Part shown: in pieces, positions 35,747 through 45,212 of the stretch | Numbering within the stretch: the first letter of the stretch is position 1 | How the letters are laid out: each line of letters starts with the position of its first letter | Assembly (NCBI GenBank): GCA_905478855.1 | Contig: CAJQKF010000069.1 | Coordinates: forward strand, 1 to 50,649 | Length of the DNA stretch: 50,649 nucleotides | Reading direction: 5' to 3' | From: an uncultured Gammaproteobacteria bacterium | GTDB taxonomy: Bacteria; Pseudomonadota; Gammaproteobacteria; Arenicellales; CAJQKF01 | The notes under the pieces: generated by a model | Seen by the model: only the letters and a program-made list of their open reading frames with translations | The model's database searches: none | Told to the model about the DNA's origin: nothing | Made by a program: the position numbers and the translations under genes

Positions 35747-36451
35747 ATGACTAATTTATCGGGCAAAAAGGCTATCGTATTAGGTGGCACATCAGGTATC
35801 GGATTGGCGATTGCAACGGCGTTGTCCGAGGCGGGGGCCCACGTGATTGCAGCAAGCCGTCGTGATCCTGCAACGGTTAGCATTCACAATGTAAAAATGG
35901 AACAAGTCGATGTGTTGGATCGATCAGGGTTGGCGGATCTTTTCTCTAGATACGCACCGTTTGATATTTTGGTAAATGCTGCGACCGGTGGTGAACGTGC
36001 ATCGGGTCCGTTTTCTCAAATGGACCTTGATGGCTTTCAGGGATCTTTTAAAAAATTATGGGGCTATACCAATTCCGTGCGTATAGGTTTAGAACATATG
36101 CCGGCTGATGGGTCTATTGTGTTGGTTAGTGGATATCCGGCGCGTAAGTGTGCAGCTGGCATGTCGGCTATATCTACTGTGGGTAATGCTGTAGAAGGGT
36201 TTGTCCGTGCTATTGCGCCTGAAATTGCACCACGAAGAATTAATGCGCTGTCTCCGGGAATAATTGATACTCCAATGTTTGCTCATCAAGGGGAAGAGAG
36301 AGCGGCTTTTTTAAAGTCAGCAACCGAGGCTAATATTATTCCCCGAGCCGGATCAACCGATGAAGTAGCTCAAGGTGCCATGTTTTTGATTAATAATTCA
36401 TTTGTAACCGGCACTACTGTGGACGTCGACGGCGGTGCGCTTCTTACATAG
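35747..36451 (+). CDS. Short-chain dehydrogenase-like protein lacking the usual Tyr/Lys pair
   Basis: 234 residues; ATG 35747 is preceded by AAGGTG at a good distance, so I reject the GTG at 35738. The NAD(P) motif is GGTSGIG (13-19), NAATGG follows, and ALSPGIIDTPM ends the core. At the catalytic helix AISTVGNAVEGFVRA the expected Tyr is I142 and Lys is G146. A YPARK string at 130-134 is too early to replace them. It may be a binding or regulatory SDR, or one with altered chemistry. A LacI-type operator lies in front. Confidence 0.8.
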   Translation: MTNLSGKKAIVLGGTSGIGLAIATALSEAGAHVIAASRRDPATVSIHNVKMEQVDVLDRSGLADLFSRYAPFDILVNAATGGERASGPFSQMDLDGFQGSFKKLWGYTNSVRIGLEHMPADGSIVLVSGYPARKCAAGMSAISTVGNAVEGFVRAIAPEIAPRRINALSPGIIDTPMFAHQGEERAAFLKSATEANIIPRAGSTDEVAQGAMFLINNSFVTGTTVDVDGGALLT

Positions 36452-36481
36452 AGTATGAAAATTTGTAAAGTTGCCGGTATG

Positions 36482-37342
36482 TTATCTAAAAAGCATTACT
36501 GGCACTTTACATGAACGAATCATCTGTGTTGTGGTAGACCCGATAATCAGATTACGAATTCTTGAGTGCCCATACGCCCCCATAACTAGAAGATCTATTT
36601 TCTGTGCATCAATTTGCTCGGCGATAGCGGCTTCTGGTTGACCCGGTAGATATTGAACCGTTGTTGTATGTCCAGCATTACTTAGCATTGCACTTGCACC
36701 CTCGAGTTGTCTGTTTCGGTCGACGGTTTCTTCTCCAACATAAAGGAGTGTGCAATGCAGATGTTTAAAAATTTGCGTGCTACTTAGAAAGTCGATGGCC
36801 TTCGCTGCACTTGAACCCCCGTCAAACGCAATTAGAATGCGTTCAATATCTGAATATGCTCTCGAAGCCACCAGCACCGGCTTGTGGCTGGATCGAACTA
36901 CTCGCTCCAGATTTGATCCTAAATGCAGTTTATCGAAATCGGCGGCTTCGCCCCGTTTCCCGATAACGATTAATTCGGCGTCATTTTCAAATTCTTGCAG
37001 CGTATCGACTATTTCGCCGTTGCGTAATAAGGTGGTTACCTCTATTGCATTGGCCTTTTGAATACGTATTTCAGCATCTTCCAATATTGCTCGACCTCGC
37101 TTTTGCACGAGCTTGGCACGTTGAGCGTCTAGATCTGAAAGTTCTTCTAAAAGGGCTGTTCGTGCGCCAAGACCAATGTTTCCGCTAAGATTACTAGGTT
37201 CATTGCCTGTTTCTCTGCGCCCTAGAACATGCAGCAAGGTTACGCTCGCGTTAATTTTTGCTGCGATCCATGCGGCGTGATCACAAACACTCTGTGAGTA
37301 GACAGAGCCATCAACCAAGGCAATTATTTTCTGTGTGGTCAT
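36482..37342 (-). CDS. Universal stress protein with two Usp domains
   Basis: 286 residues, tandem Usp domains (~1-145 and ~155-286). The first starts IIALVDGSVYSQS; the second starts RILIAFDGGSSAAK and ends GAYGHSRIRNLIIGSTTTQM, which contains the ATP-binding Gx2Gx9G(S/T) motif. It probably binds ATP and modulates a partner. It lies 4 bp behind the SulP gene, so a stress- or nucleotide-linked control of that transporter is likely (inference). Confidence 0.9.
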   Translation of the reverse strand: MTTQKIIALVDGSVYSQSVCDHAAWIAAKINASVTLLHVLGRRETGNEPSNLSGNIGLGARTALLEELSDLDAQRAKLVQKRGRAILEDAEIRIQKANAIEVTTLLRNGEIVDTLQEFENDAELIVIGKRGEAADFDKLHLGSNLERVVRSSHKPVLVASRAYSDIERILIAFDGGSSAAKAIDFLSSTQIFKHLHCTLLYVGEETVDRNRQLEGASAMLSNAGHTTTVQYLPGQPEAAIAEQIDAQKIDLLVMGAYGHSRIRNLIIGSTTTQMIRSCKVPVMLFR

Positions 37343-37346
37343 CGTA

Positions 37347-38891
37347 TTAATGTCCTAGCAGGCGTTCAAGCGCACCTGGTTTGTCATGTATTCCAAAATC
37401 TCCAACCATCGTTTCACTTGCTTCATTTAAACCGGTTAGAACTACCTCAGCGCCTTCGCGTCGGAATTTCAAAATGACCATATCTAACGCGGCGACTCCG
37501 GAGAGATCCCATATATGCGCGTTGGAAATATCCAAAACAACTTTTTCCAATGCTTCTTTAAAGTCAAATGAAGCGGAAAAGTCGTTAGTTGATGCGAAAA
37601 ACAACTGACCTTCCACACTATACGTCCTGCAGGTTTTATTGTCACATAACTCGGAGGTAACCTTAAAAACCCGAGCAATCTTCCAGGCGAAAAATATACC
37701 GGAAAATAAAACACCAACTAGAACACCAATAGCCAGATTGTGAGTGGTAATCACTACGATTACCGTCGCCAGCATTACAATCGTTGAGCTGGTTGGGTGG
37801 TACTTCATATTGGTGATGGATGACCAGCTGAACGTGCCGATGGAAACCATGATCATAATTGCGACCAATGCAGCCATAGGTATGATTTTTACCCAGTCTC
37901 CTAGAAAAACAATCATTAATAATAGAAAAAGACCAGCACAAAAAGTAGATAATCGCCCACGACCACCGGATTTAATGTTGATAATCGATTGCCCTATCAT
38001 TGCACAACCAGCCATTCCGCCGATAAATCCAGTGGCAGTATTAGCTATACCTTGACCGATACACTCACGGTTCTTATCGCTTTTTGTGTCGGTTAAATCA
38101 TCAATGATCGACGCGGTCATTAAAGACTCGAGTAGACCAACGGCAGCAACAGCCGCTGAATAGGGTAGAATAATTTGCAGAGTCTCCCATGTAAGCGGAA
38201 TATCAGGTATTAGGAAAATTGGCAGTGTGGAAGGGAGCTCGCCCATATCACCAACAGTTCGCAGATCCATCTCAAATAGAAGTGATACGGTGGTTAATAC
38301 AATGATGCATATCAACGGAGACGGCACAGCTTTGGTGATTCGTGGTAACACATAAATTATGGTTAGACCTGCAGCAACCATAACGTAGGTTAGGTGGGTA
38401 ACGTTGATTAACTCAGGTAATTGAGCAACAAATATCAGAATGGCCAGTGCGTTGACAAAGCCTGTCATTACCGAATTAGAAACGAACCGCATGAGATACC
38501 CGAGCCGTAGATATCCAGCAGCTATCTGCAACAACCCGGCAACAACGGTTGCAGCTAACAGGTACTCCAGTCCATGTTGTTTAACTAAGGTAACCATTAA
38601 TACCGCAGTGGCAGCGGTAGCTGCAGAGATCATACCCGGTCTTCCTCCGGTAATCGCGACAATTACGGCGATGGAAAAAGAGGCGTATAACCCAACTTTC
38701 GGATCGACACCGGCGATGATTGAGAATGCGATTGCTTCAGGTATAAGTGCCAGTGCAACTACAAGCCCTGATAGGATGTCCGCGCGTATATTTCCAAACC
38801 ATTCTTGTTGTAAATGGCTTATCCAGTCTATTTTCAAAATAATCTCGGCGATGTTTACGGTGCCTACCGATGCAAGGCTTAAACGATACAC
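37347..38891 (-). CDS. SulP-family anion transporter with STAS domain
   Basis: Up to 514 residues: about 11-14 membrane helices (~35-425) with [19 protein letters not shown] and [12 protein letters not shown], then a STAS domain (~430-514, [21 protein letters not shown]). The true start may be TTG 38837 ([16 protein letters not shown]), where family proteins usually begin; the GTG at 38891 adds 18 residues. SulP proteins carry sulfate, bicarbonate or dicarboxylates. The co-transcribed Usp gene resembles the arrangement seen with bicarbonate-type SulP transporters, but the substrate is unproven. Confidence 0.9.
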   Translation of the reverse strand: MYRLSLASVGTVNIAEIILKIDWISHLQQEWFGNIRADILSGLVVALALIPEAIAFSIIAGVDPKVGLYASFSIAVIVAITGGRPGMISAATAATAVLMVTLVKQHGLEYLLAATVVAGLLQIAAGYLRLGYLMRFVSNSVMTGFVNALAILIFVAQLPELINVTHLTYVMVAAGLTIIYVLPRITKAVPSPLICIIVLTTVSLLFEMDLRTVGDMGELPSTLPIFLIPDIPLTWETLQIILPYSAAVAAVGLLESLMTASIIDDLTDTKSDKNRECIGQGIANTATGFIGGMAGCAMIGQSIINIKSGGRGRLSTFCAGLFLLLMIVFLGDWVKIIPMAALVAIMIMVSIGTFSWSSITNMKYHPTSSTIVMLATVIVVITTHNLAIGVLVGVLFSGIFFAWKIARVFKVTSELCDNKTCRTYSVEGQLFFASTNDFSASFDFKEALEKVVLDISNAHIWDLSGVAALDMVILKFRREGAEVVLTGLNEASETMVGDFGIHDKPGALERLLGH

Positions 38892-39207
38892 GAGCGTGTT
38901 CGCTATCCTAAGGTTAGGCTATATGAAAAGAATGATGTTTTGATTTAGGACAGAAACGGGCAATAAAAGATGGTGCGGTTACGGGTCTTTCGATTACAAC
39001 TTTTGTGGAAACTTACTACGAACGCAGTTCAAATTGATCTGACCTGATCAGTTGCAGATTATATAGCCGAACGGTGCAAATAGGGGATATTTCATACCTA
39101 TTTTGCTACTCAAAGTGGTTTTTTTTCAAAATTTTTATGCTTTAACAATTATGTAATTCGCCCGATGATATGATTCCGGTGTTAACGAAAATAACTGAGA
39201 CTATTTA
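38892..39207. promoter_or_regulatory. Divergent promoter region with a TGATC-N6-GATCA dyad
   Basis: 316 bases between the SulP and VOC genes with no ORF. A dyad TGATC-TGACCT-GATCA sits at 39035-39050, about midway, and could bind a dimeric regulator of one or both transcripts. An AT-rich tract from 39100 likely holds the promoter of the malonyl-CoA genes. Confidence 0.35.
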
Positions 39208-39414
39208 ATGATTACGTGTGGAATGAACCATCTTGGATTAGCTGTTGCGGATCTTCATGCAAGTTGTAAATTTTTCACCGAGTTACTGGGATGGTCAGTG
39301 TCGGGGAGCGATGAGAGTTATCTACGTATGCCTGTTAGTGATGGTTCACCTATGCATATGATGTGCTATGATTCGAGTGGTATCGGTATTGAGTTTTTTT
39401 GGCCGGGAGTTTGA
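39208..39414 (+). CDS. Short VOC (glyoxalase/dioxygenase-fold) protein
   Basis: 68 residues. NHLGLAVADLHASCKFFTELLGW is the first beta-alpha-beta unit of a VOC protein and SSGIGIEFFWPGV looks like the last strand, where a metal-binding glutamate normally sits. Normal VOC proteins are ~120 residues, so the middle seems deleted. It ends 3 bases before the malonyl-CoA decarboxylase GTG, so the two are coupled. It may be a degenerate gene kept as a leader, or a half-size subunit that dimerises. Confidence 0.6.
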   Translation: MITCGMNHLGLAVADLHASCKFFTELLGWSVSGSDESYLRMPVSDGSPMHMMCYDSSGIGIEFFWPGV

Positions 39415-39417
39415 GTA

Positions 39418-40785
39418 GTGCCACGTTTTAATTTGTCATTTTTTCAAGACCTTTTATCAACAATTTCTGAGCAGGGCCATCGTTTAGTTTTTCAAAATGT
39501 GGTTTCTGGCTCAGGACAGTTGGTACCGGAGCTAGTAGAGCGATTGTTGTCCGGTCAAGGTGAGGCTTCTGGTATTGCGCTCGCCCGTGAACTATTGAAT
39601 GGCTATGCCTCTCTAGATCAGAACGAAAAACGTGAGTTTTTCGAGTTCTTGCTCAATAATTATGGACCGGATCATGATGCCATCGCATCGGCGGTTCAAA
39701 AGTACCAGTCTCAACCAGAGGACGAAACCGCGATTCAGCTTTTTGAGGCTTCTGAACCGCGTAGACAAGAATTATTAAGACGTTTAAATCTAGCATCGGG
39801 AGCTACGGCATCTCTGGTTGCTATGCGTTCGGATTTAATTACGTTTTTAAAGGATAATCCGGCGCTCAAAGCTGTCGACCGGGATTTTTATCATTTGTTA
39901 TCGTCCTGGTTTAATCGCGGATTCTTGGTGTTGCGTCGAATTGACTGGAATACACCGGCTATTATTTTAGAGAAAATTATTCAGTACGAGGCGGTTCATG
40001 CTATTAAGAGCTGGGAAGATCTGCGTAATCGGATTGAGCCTAAGGATCGACGTTGCTACGCATTCTTTCATCCAGCACTGGCGGACGAGCCCTTAATTTT
40101 TGTTGAAGTCGCACTAACCGGTTCAACACCTGACGGAATTGCGCTAATACTCGATATGCAACGTACCCCATCACTGGAAACAGACGCGACAACAGCCGCA
40201 TTCTATTCAATTTCTAACTGTCAGGTCGGTTTGAAAGGTATTTCGTTTGGAAGTTTTTTAATTAAACAAGTGGCTGAAGAGTTAAAACGTGACCTTCCAG
40301 GACTAAAAGATTTTGTGACACTTTCCCCCGTTCCGGGGTTCAAGAAATGGCTGGATCAAGAGCGTGGCCTGAAAAAGTCCGAGTTTTTTACGTCTGCGGA
40401 TAATGAATTGTTATCTCAATTAGAAAATGAGTCTTGGTTGGACGAAGACGCTAACGGCGAACTATCATCGTTGGTGTTGAATATCGCGAGCCGTTATTTT
40501 CTCGAAGCCCGTGATCCTCGAGGACGTCTGGTTGACCCGGTCGCCCGATTTCATTTAGGTAATGGGGCGCAGCTGGAGCATATACATTGGCAAGCAGATT
40601 GTTCATTCGCTGGACTTAGCCAATCTTATGGGCTTATGGTCAATTATTTATATGACTTAGCTGTTATTGAACGAAATCATGAATCGTTTATGAGTAAAGG
40701 GCTTGTGGTTGCCTCAGCTGAGGTGGAAAAATTAAAGAAGACTAAAAAAACTAAACAACGAAATAGGAGTGAAAGAGATGTCTGA
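39418..40785 (+). CDS. Malonyl-CoA decarboxylase
   Basis: 455 residues, full length, GTG start. Recognised by the N-terminal helical domain, FYSISNCQVGLKGISFGSFL, LSPVPGFKKWL and the active-site region HLGNGAQLEHIHWQADCS (~380-397), which resembles MatA/MLYCD decarboxylases. It converts malonyl-CoA to acetyl-CoA and CO2. With the CoA transferase just downstream (8-base overlap, ATGTCTGA) it makes a malonate-using unit: activate malonate, then decarboxylate. The lysine-rich C-terminus is unusual. Confidence 0.9.
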   Translation: MPRFNLSFFQDLLSTISEQGHRLVFQNVVSGSGQLVPELVERLLSGQGEASGIALARELLNGYASLDQNEKREFFEFLLNNYGPDHDAIASAVQKYQSQPEDETAIQLFEASEPRRQELLRRLNLASGATASLVAMRSDLITFLKDNPALKAVDRDFYHLLSSWFNRGFLVLRRIDWNTPAIILEKIIQYEAVHAIKSWEDLRNRIEPKDRRCYAFFHPALADEPLIFVEVALTGSTPDGIALILDMQRTPSLETDATTAAFYSISNCQVGLKGISFGSFLIKQVAEELKRDLPGLKDFVTLSPVPGFKKWLDQERGLKKSEFFTSADNELLSQLENESWLDEDANGELSSLVLNIASRYFLEARDPRGRLVDPVARFHLGNGAQLEHIHWQADCSFAGLSQSYGLMVNYLYDLAVIERNHESFMSKGLVVASAEVEKLKKTKKTKQRNRSERDV

Positions 40786-41926
40786 TAATGGTCCATTACA
40801 CGGTGTAACTGTTATAGATATGACCCGGGTCTTGGCGGGTCCGTATGCAACTATGGTGCTTGCGGATCTGGGCGCGACGGTAATAAAAGTTGAAATGCCA
40901 GGGTATGGAGACGATGCTCGCCATTTTGGCCCGTTTGTTAATGAAAAATCGGCTTATTTTTCCTCCCTCAATCGTGGCAAAAAAAGTATCGCACTTAATC
41001 TTAAAGATAATGAAGATCGCGAGATTTTCCTCAATTTACTTGAGTCTGCAGATATTCTGGTTGAGAACTATCGCGCCGGCACAATGGAAAAGTTGAGCTT
41101 GGGTTGGGATGTACTGCATGAGAAGTTTCCCAAACTCATATATTCTGCAGTTTCGGGTTTTGGTCATACAGGGCCATATAGTGATCGTCCCGCTTACGAT
41201 ATGGTTGTTCAGGCGATGGGTGGACTGATGAGCGTTACCGGTCATCCAGATAGTGGGCCAACACGAGTTGGGACCTCCATCGGAGATATTACGGCTGGAC
41301 TATTTGGTTTATCTGGAATACTTACCGCTTTGTACGATCGAAATCGAACGGGAGTTGGTATTAAAGTCGACGTAGGAATGTTGGATTGTCAGATTGCTAT
41401 TTTAGAAAACGCAATTGCGCGGTATTTTGCCAGTGGCGAAATACCTCAACCGCTTGGTTCTCGGCATCCATCTATAACACCGTTTGATGCGTTTAGCTCT
41501 GCGGATGATTACATTATTATCGCAGCGGGAAATGATCAGTTGTTTCTGAAACTGTGTGAAACAATCGATAGTCCGGAATTGGTGAACGATGAAAGGTTCA
41601 AAACCAATGTGGATCGTAGCGAAAACAATGGACCATTAAAAATTGCTATTGAAGAAAAACTGAAATTGAAATCCGCTGAGGCATGGCTGTCAGAACTAGG
41701 TTCTGCAGGTATACCTTGCGGGCCAATTAATAATGTTGCTCAGGCAGTAAATGATGCTCATGTACGTGAGCGTAATATGATCATTAAAACCAATGATCCG
41801 GTAAGTGGAGAATTATCAATGGCGGGTAATCCCATTAAACTATCGGGGTACTCTGATCCCCGGGAGCGATCGCCTGCGCCCGAGCTTGATGGTGACAGGG
41901 AAGAGATTCTATCGGGATTAAAATAA
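40778..41926 (+). CDS. Family III CoA-transferase (CaiB/BaiF), probable malonate activation
   Basis: 382 residues from ATG 40778, with AGGAG 8 bases upstream; the GTG at 40769 is rejected because the ATG overlaps the decarboxylase stop as ATGTCTGA. TVIDMTRVLAGPYATMVLADLGATVIKVE at the start and VGTSIGDITAG with catalytic D170. It likely transfers CoA to malonate from acetyl-CoA or succinyl-CoA. The position after malonyl-CoA decarboxylase is the reason for this assignment; other dicarboxylates are possible. Confidence 0.85.
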   Translation: MSDNGPLHGVTVIDMTRVLAGPYATMVLADLGATVIKVEMPGYGDDARHFGPFVNEKSAYFSSLNRGKKSIALNLKDNEDREIFLNLLESADILVENYRAGTMEKLSLGWDVLHEKFPKLIYSAVSGFGHTGPYSDRPAYDMVVQAMGGLMSVTGHPDSGPTRVGTSIGDITAGLFGLSGILTALYDRNRTGVGIKVDVGMLDCQIAILENAIARYFASGEIPQPLGSRHPSITPFDAFSSADDYIIIAAGNDQLFLKLCETIDSPELVNDERFKTNVDRSENNGPLKIAIEEKLKLKSAEAWLSELGSAGIPCGPINNVAQAVNDAHVRERNMIIKTNDPVSGELSMAGNPIKLSGYSDPRERSPAPELDGDREEILSGLK

Positions 41927-42021
41927 ATACCGTAGCCACCGATATTTTACATATCTAAATATTTAGTTTTCTTGGTTGTATTTAGTTTTATAGTTATCGC
42001 TATTTCGACACATCTAGTTAT

Positions 42022-42036
42022 GCCCTAAGCTAGGGC
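42022..42036 (+). terminator. Weak terminator-like hairpin
   Basis: GCCCTA (42022-42027) pairs with TAGGGC (42031-42036) over a 3-base loop, followed by TATCTTT. It lies ~95 bases after the CoA-transferase stop; the short stem and broken T-run make it weak. Confidence 0.3.
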
Positions 42037-42185
42037 TATCTTTCTATCACGATGAACGATATTCTTTTTGAGCTTACTATTATGATGAAGAGGACGAATT
42101 AATTTCGATCATTATAAAAAAGCTTTGATGCCGGAGATGCTGAGCCGATAGTAGTGGCTGATATTGTTTGCCTAGTGTAACCAAT

Positions 42186-42677
42186 TCAGGTGGTGTCTTC
42201 GGATCTTGCGAGATGCTTTTTCGAAAGCAACCACGATCGAGACGGGTTTACATTTACTCGAAATAAATGAAGAGCAGTGCGTCCTAGTATTACTGGATAC
42301 TTCATTCCAGAGCGATCAGTAAGTGAAATTTCGATTCGCCGGTCTAATTCTCCAATGCAAAGTCGTGTTGCAATGATGTAGCGTTCTTCAGGAATACCAC
42401 CGGTATTCGTTATATTGCGAATATGCATGACAGGAGCTTTGCAAACAACGCTCGATTTGAGTTCATCATGGTCCGGAAAAAATTTAACCCACAATTTTCC
42501 GTCGATCTTAAATTCCGAAATATTCGATGCATGCAAAGCGGTCGTACGGGCACCTGTATCGATTTTAGCCTTGAGATAATTCATCTTCAGGTCTGGTAGC
42601 GAGACTATTTCTCGCCACCCAATTATTGCCCTAGTGGGACCCGACTTGTTCGTTGCCGTACTATTTTTCGATATCAT
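42186..42677 (-). CDS. Retropepsin-like aspartic protease-family protein (RimK-associated type)
   Basis: 163 residues. AKIDTGARTTALHASNI (~38-54) has the D-T-G of a retropepsin-like active site, and YPVILGRTAL is the second family landmark. Members (Pfam Zn_protease, formerly called ATP-dependent zinc protease) often lie next to rimK; no rimK is here. The substrate is unknown. It lies 178 bp downstream of parB on the same strand. Confidence 0.8.
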   Translation of the reverse strand: MISKNSTATNKSGPTRAIIGWREIVSLPDLKMNYLKAKIDTGARTTALHASNISEFKIDGKLWVKFFPDHDELKSSVVCKAPVMHIRNITNTGGIPEERYIIATRLCIGELDRRIEISLTDRSGMKYPVILGRTALHLFRVNVNPSRSWLLSKKHLARSEDTT

Positions 42678-42855
42678 TGTTTCTACCTAGGTAGAATGGG
42701 CTAAAGACTATGAGAGTTCATGTTATGAGAAACAATATTTACGTGGCGATAGTTTTCGTTGAATCGATTTAGAGAATATACCGTTACAAACGCATTGCAT
42801 GGAAGCTAATGTACTCTTGCGTGAAAACCTAAATTAGACCGCTTTGTATTAAATA

Positions 42856-43761
42856 CTATTGATTAATTTTTTCCAGAATACCATCAAGTTCGTCAAAACT
42901 ATGAAATTCGACAACAATTTGCCCCTTTTTGCCTTTATGATTGATCGCAACAGAAGCTCCTAAATGTTCGGAAAGCTGTTCTTCTAGTCGCTTAACATCA
43001 CTGCTTTTTTCAGGCTTGACTGTTGGTTTTGCTGGGGTGGGCGATAGCATTTGACGAACCATTTGCTCGGTTTGCCGTACCGACATGTTTTTAGAAATCA
43101 CTGTTTCACAGGCTTCAGCTTGTTGTTCTTTAGGCAGTGAAAGTAGTGCACGTGCGTGCCCCATTTCTACTTCGCCAGCTTCAAGATGTTCGCGCACAGT
43201 GACATCAAGATTGAGTAGTCGCAATAAATTTGAGACAGCAGTTCGTGAACGTCCAACCTTTTCTGCCACTTCTTGGTGGGTGTGTCCAAATTCGTCTAGC
43301 AATCTTCTCAGACCAGCAGCCTCCTCAATGGGGTTGAGATCTTCTCGTTGAATGTTTTCAATCAATGCAACCGCCATAGCAGCATCGTCTGGAATTTGTC
43401 GGACGACTACCGGTACTTCTGTTAGACCGGCAAGTTGTGCTGCACGCCAGCGTCGTTCTCCAGCGACAATTTCATACTGTCCACTTGCCGTTTGTCGAAT
43501 GAGTATAGGTTGAATAATGCCTTGGCTTCGGATCGAAGTTGCAAGCTCTTCGAGTGCCTTATCATCCATATGTGTTCGCGGTTGATAACGCCCTCGCTGA
43601 AGTTCGTGCACCGGCATTGTATTTTTAACCGGAGGTATAGCGGACTCTTTGTTTTTTGTCGTACTTTTTTCAGTTATCGACTTTGGGATTGAAACAGTCT
43701 GGTCGGCACCGCCGATCAATGCATCAAGACCACGTCCTAGTCGGGATTTTTTAGCTGCCAT
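42856..43761 (-). CDS. parB: Chromosome partitioning protein ParB
   Basis: 301 residues. The N-terminal KSRLGRGLDALIG, the CTPase/ParB domain with GRYQPRTH and VAGERRWRAAQLAGL, a helix-turn-helix that binds parS (HQEVAEKVGRSRTAVSNLLRLL) and a C-terminal dimerisation domain (~255-301). ParB loads at parS, spreads as a CTP-switch clamp and is moved by ParA. Its start overlaps the parA stop by 11 bases. I did not find a clear parS (TGTTNCACGTGNAACA) in the window. Confidence 0.95.
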   Translation of the reverse strand: MAAKKSRLGRGLDALIGGADQTVSIPKSITEKSTTKNKESAIPPVKNTMPVHELQRGRYQPRTHMDDKALEELATSIRSQGIIQPILIRQTASGQYEIVAGERRWRAAQLAGLTEVPVVVRQIPDDAAMAVALIENIQREDLNPIEEAAGLRRLLDEFGHTHQEVAEKVGRSRTAVSNLLRLLNLDVTVREHLEAGEVEMGHARALLSLPKEQQAEACETVISKNMSVRQTEQMVRQMLSPTPAKPTVKPEKSSDVKRLEEQLSEHLGASVAINHKGKKGQIVVEFHSFDELDGILEKINQ

Positions 43762-44530
43762 TGGATTGTTCTTCTATCTTTCTAAGTAGTTCGCCAGCGA
43801 GTGCAAGATAAGACTGACTGCCGGTGCAGTGCATATCATATTCGATAACTGCTTTGCCGTAGCTGGGTGCTTCTGCTAGACGCACGTTTCGCGGTATCAA
43901 GGTACGAAATACTTTGTCGCCGAAGTGTTCATGTAGTTGGTCGGATACCTCGTTAGCTAAGCTATTTCTACCATCGTACATGGTGCGAAGAAGTCCTTCG
44001 ATTGCCAACTCTGGATTATAAGCTTGTCGAATCTTACCGATGGTTTCAAGTAATCCGGATAGCCCTTCTAGTGCATAGTATTCACATTGTACAGGAATCA
44101 AAACAGAGTCTGCTGCGACTAAAGCGTTTACCGTGAGAACGTTTAAAGCCGGGGGACAATCGATTAATACAAAGTCGTATTGATCGTTGACTAGTGTCAG
44201 TGCTTTTTTAAGGATGTGATCCCTGTTAGGTACATCGTTTAATTCTGCCTGTGCACCAGCAAGACCGGATTCGGAAGGTATTAAGGTAAAGTTGCCGCTT
44301 GTTTCTTGTGCAACCTCTAATAGTGTTTTCTCCCCTAATAGGACATCATAAATCGAGTGTTCTACCTGGTCGCGAAGGATGCCGGAGCCCGTTGTTGCAT
44401 TTCCTTGAGGATCAAGATCGATCAGCATTACTTTGCGTTTGGTGCGGGCGAGTGAAGCCGCCAAATTAATACAGGTTGTAGTTTTTCCTACGCCGCCCTT
44501 TTGATTGGTCAGTGCGATTATTCGACTCAT
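43751..44530 (-). CDS. parA: Chromosome partitioning ATPase ParA
   Basis: 259 residues. Deviant Walker A KGGVGKTTT (11-19), DLDPQGNAT and FVLIDCPPAL are the three ParA motifs. It binds the nucleoid with ATP and moves ParB-parS complexes apart. Co-transcribed with parB (11-base overlap) and 34 bp after rsmG. Confidence 0.95.
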   Translation of the reverse strand: MSRIIALTNQKGGVGKTTTCINLAASLARTKRKVMLIDLDPQGNATTGSGILRDQVEHSIYDVLLGEKTLLEVAQETSGNFTLIPSESGLAGAQAELNDVPNRDHILKKALTLVNDQYDFVLIDCPPALNVLTVNALVAADSVLIPVQCEYYALEGLSGLLETIGKIRQAYNPELAIEGLLRTMYDGRNSLANEVSDQLHEHFGDKVFRTLIPRNVRLAEAPSYGKAVIEYDMHCTGSQSYLALAGELLRKIEEQSNGS

Positions 44531-44564
44531 ATCTTCATATCGTTAATAGTTGACAACAGTATTT

Positions 44565-45212
44565 TCAGGGTAAACGTAGCGATACAGCATGACGTTTTGC
44601 ATTAAGAAGAGGAACGTGAATCTCGTCAACCCGAATATCTAGATTCAGATCCTTTAATGCCTCTATTTCCTGAGCAGGGTATTCACCCTTCATGGCTACA
44701 ATACGACCGTTAGGACGCATAAGATGACGACAGCACCTATACATGTCGTGCAATGATGAAAATGCGCGGGATACGATCGTATCAAATTTACTATCGTGTC
44801 GAAAACTTTCTACCCTATTATGGATCGTTATGGCGTTATTAATTTCGGTATGCCGAATAACGGTATCAATAAAGCGCGTTTTCTTTCCGCGGGAGTCGAG
44901 TAGCTGGAAATTTCGTTCGGGCTGAAGAATAGCCAGAGTTAACCCGGGAAAACCTGCGCCTGTGCCTACATCGATAATATCACTTCCGGTAATCCATGGG
45001 CTAATGGATGCGCTATCAAGAAGATGATGGGTAAGGATTTGTTGAGTATCAATAATCGATGTCAAGTTAAAGGCTTTATTCCATTTGCACAAAAGTTCGA
45101 CATGAGTTATCAGTTTGCCAATTTGCTCAGAACTTGTCGGTATACCAAGTTCACCAAGCCCGTCAATTAGGCTTTTCTCGATCTTTAGATCGGCAACGCT
45201 ATCAGGCTGCAA
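44565..45212 (-). CDS. rsmG: 16S rRNA (guanine-527-N7) methyltransferase RsmG
   Basis: 215 residues, the usual size. [16 protein letters not shown] (~80-95) is the SAM-binding loop and [13 protein letters not shown] (~41-53) is a family hallmark. It methylates G527 of 16S rRNA. It overlaps the mnmG 3' end by 11 bases, the classic mnmG-rsmG order. Confidence 0.95.
   Translation of the reverse strand: MQPDSVADLKIEKSLIDGLGELGIPTSSEQIGKLITHVELLCKWNKAFNLTSIIDTQQILTHHLLDSASISPWITGSDIIDVGTGAGFPGLTLAILQPERNFQLLDSRGKKTRFIDTVIRHTEINNAITIHNRVESFRHDSKFDTIVSRAFSSLHDMYRCCRHLMRPNGRIVAMKGEYPAQEIEALKDLNLDIRVDEIHVPLLNAKRHAVSLRLP

Noticed and set aside
35747..36451. YPARK (130-134) as the SDR catalytic YxxxK
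   Set aside because: It lies only two residues after the VLVSG strand, whereas catalytic Tyr normally follows that serine by ~13 residues; the helix at that position has I142 and G146.
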